Assembly: GCF_001556865.1 (NCBI RefSeq) | Contig: NZ_LSJY01000175.1 | Location: forward strand, 1-64,000 | Direction of reading: 5' to 3' | DNA: 64,000 nucleotides | Origin: Sphingobium sp. CCH11-B1 | Lineage (GTDB): Bacteria; Pseudomonadota; Alphaproteobacteria; Sphingomonadales; Sphingomonadaceae | Part shown: positions 63,161 to 64,000 of the stretch, piece by piece | Numbering within the stretch: position 1 is the stretch's first letter | Layout of the letters: each line of letters starts with the position of its first letter | Notes under the pieces: model-generated | What the model was told of the DNA's origin: nothing | The model's input: the letters and a program-made list of their open reading frames with translations, nothing else | Database searches by the model: none | Position numbers and translations under genes: made by a program

Positions 63161-63833
63161 CATATTGAGGGTCGCGGGCCTTGCCCGCAGCTTCACCCAG
63201 GGTGGCGTCACCATCGACGTCCTGCGCGGCATCGACCTGTCGGTCGGACCGGGCGAGATCGTGGCGCTGCTGGGGCCGTCCGGTTCGGGCAAATCGACAT
63301 TGTTGCAGGCGGTAGGCCTGCTGGAAGGCGGTTTCGACGGATCGATCCGCATCACGGGCGAGGAAGCGGCGAAACTGGACAATGACGGGCGGACCCGGCT
63401 GCGGCGCGACGCGCTGGGCTTCGTCTATCAATTTCATCATCTGCTGCCCGATTTCAACGCGATCGAAAATGTCGTGCTGCCGCAGGTGATCCGCGATGTG
63501 GAACCCGGCGCGGCGCGAGCCCGGGCGGAATCGCTGCTTACCGCCCTTGGTCTTGGCCATCGGCTGGACCATCGACCCAGCCAGCTATCGGGCGGCGAGC
63601 AGCAACGCGTGGCGGTGGCGCGGGCGCTGGCGAACCGGCCCGCGCTGGTGCTGGCGGACGAGCCGACCGGCAATCTGGACGAACGCACCGCCGACGTGGT
63701 GCTGGCGGAATTCCTGCGACTGGTGAGGCAGGAAGGATCGGCGGCGCTGGTGGCGACGCACAACGAACGGCTGGCGGCGAAGATGGACCGGGTGGTCCGC
63801 CTGCATGAAGGTGTGCTGGAGACGGCGGCCTGA
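63153..63833 (+). CDS. lolD: Lipoprotein-releasing ABC transporter ATP-binding protein
   Basis: This ATPase of the LolCDE complex has a 226-residue product with Walker [15 protein letters not shown] near residue 40, the LolD-type [18 protein letters not shown], the signature [15 protein letters not shown], Walker [13 protein letters not shown] and switch His in [11 protein letters not shown] 63153 lies inside the end of lolC, indicating coupled translation. Confidence 0.96.
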   Translation: MNDILRVAGLARSFTQGGVTIDVLRGIDLSVGPGEIVALLGPSGSGKSTLLQAVGLLEGGFDGSIRITGEEAAKLDNDGRTRLRRDALGFVYQFHHLLPDFNAIENVVLPQVIRDVEPGAARARAESLLTALGLGHRLDHRPSQLSGGEQQRVAVARALANRPALVLADEPTGNLDERTADVVLAEFLRLVRQEGSAALVATHNERLAAKMDRVVRLHEGVLETAA

Positions 63834-64000
63834 TCAGGCGGCCGCCGTCTCGCTTTCCCTTATCGTGGCGACGAGGATGCGGTCGCGTCCTTCCGCCTTT
63901 GCCCGCAGCAAGGCGGCGTCTGCCGTTGCCAGCAGGCGGTCGGCGCGCCCGTGATGCGGGAAGGCCGCCAGCCCGAAGCTGGCCGTCACCGGTCCCAGTT
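63834..64000 (-). CDS. C-terminal end of a GGDEF (diguanylate cyclase) protein, partial
   Basis: The frame runs off the right edge. The last 54 residues read [16 protein letters not shown], then [19 protein letters not shown] and a short tail IRESETAA. This is the usual end of a GGDEF domain (TxSxGVAxxP, ADxALYxAKxxGRNRV). The tyrosine of ALYxAK is replaced by Leu. Only the C-terminus is visible, so the sensor part and the GGDEF motif itself are outside. Its stop is one base pair away from the convergent lolD stop. Confidence 0.85.
   Translation of the reverse strand, partial: LGPVTASFGLAAFPHHGRADRLLATADAALLRAKAEGRDRILVATIRESETAAA

Noticed and set aside
1..64000. tRNA or rRNA genes, CRISPR arrays, IS elements, prophage or defence islands
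   Set aside because: I read through the gaps on both strands and saw no tRNA-like cloverleaf with a TTCGA-type arm, no regular direct repeats with spacers, and no transposase, integrase or phage protein. The window is core-type chromosome.

Overview
The window is GC-rich, densely coded bacterial chromosome. Its gene content points to an alphaproteobacterium of the order Sphingomonadales, with a Sphingobium- or Sphingomonas-like gene repertoire. The supporting features are a C4-pathway 5-aminolevulinate synthase, PhaR, an archaeal/eukaryal-type ProS, BtaA/BtaB betaine-lipid enzymes, a speF-type leader before an ornithine decarboxylase, a GTTC-N7-GTTC LexA box and several families of intergenic palindromes. 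The genus is inferred from gene content, not proven. I saw no tRNA, rRNA, CRISPR array, insertion sequence or prophage, and the gene content looks like core chromosome throughout.

Layout. 1-6 kb: hslU, proS, then phaR divergent from a short PHA-synthase-like hydrolase and an acetoacetyl-CoA thiolase. 6-9.3 kb: an MHS transporter, alr and a 46-residue DUF2256 gene form one minus-strand unit, followed by csaA. 9.4-19.6 kb: a complete propionyl-CoA to methylmalonyl-CoA to succinyl-CoA module (pccB, a BktB-like thiolase, mce, methylmalonyl-CoA mutase, bioB, pccA) is divergent from an ScfR-family regulator, with TTTGCAAA-like operators between them. 19.7-24 kb: a 2OG-Fe dioxygenase, an orphan receiver protein, gor and pgi. 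24-33 kb: lepB-rnc-era, topA, a DUF1275 protein, plsY-dprA (dprA has an internal deletion) and murI. 33-40 kb: hemA, a glucokinase-like protein, btaAB behind a PhoB-type triple repeat, and an MBL exonuclease plus ATP-dependent ligase pair. 40-45 kb: a fasciclin protein and the polyamine genes (carboxynorspermidine dehydrogenase, nspC, and an ornithine decarboxylase with its RNA leader). 45-53 kb: seven minus-strand genes (ETF-QO, TPR protein, ispE, an N-formylglutamate-amidohydrolase-like gene, a lipoprotein, nnr and an RNA methyltransferase) overlap at every one of their six junctions. 53-57 kb: a degenerate UDG-like protein, slt, moaB and an SOS-boxed radical SAM gene. 57-64 kb: dnaE, a heat-shock hsp20 with a sigma-32 promoter and ROSE-like leader, a structured 575-bp intergenic region, lolC-lolD and the end of a GGDEF gene.

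How the genes fit together. The thiolases, the PHA genes and the propionyl-CoA module together handle short-chain acyl-CoA flux, and ETF-QO drains acyl-CoA dehydrogenase electrons. BioB inside the pcc operon supplies the biotin that PccA carries. The btaAB, hsp20, radical SAM, pcc and speC-type genes each have a recognisable regulatory signature in the DNA: Pho, heat, SOS, acyl-CoA and polyamine respectively.

The most unusual observations are: a 35-bp dyad shared by two distant promoter regions; a candidate structured RNA upstream of lolC; the deleted DprA; a radical SAM gene whose SOS box abuts its start codon; an ORF embedded in the ornithine decarboxylase leader; and several small genes too short for routine calling.
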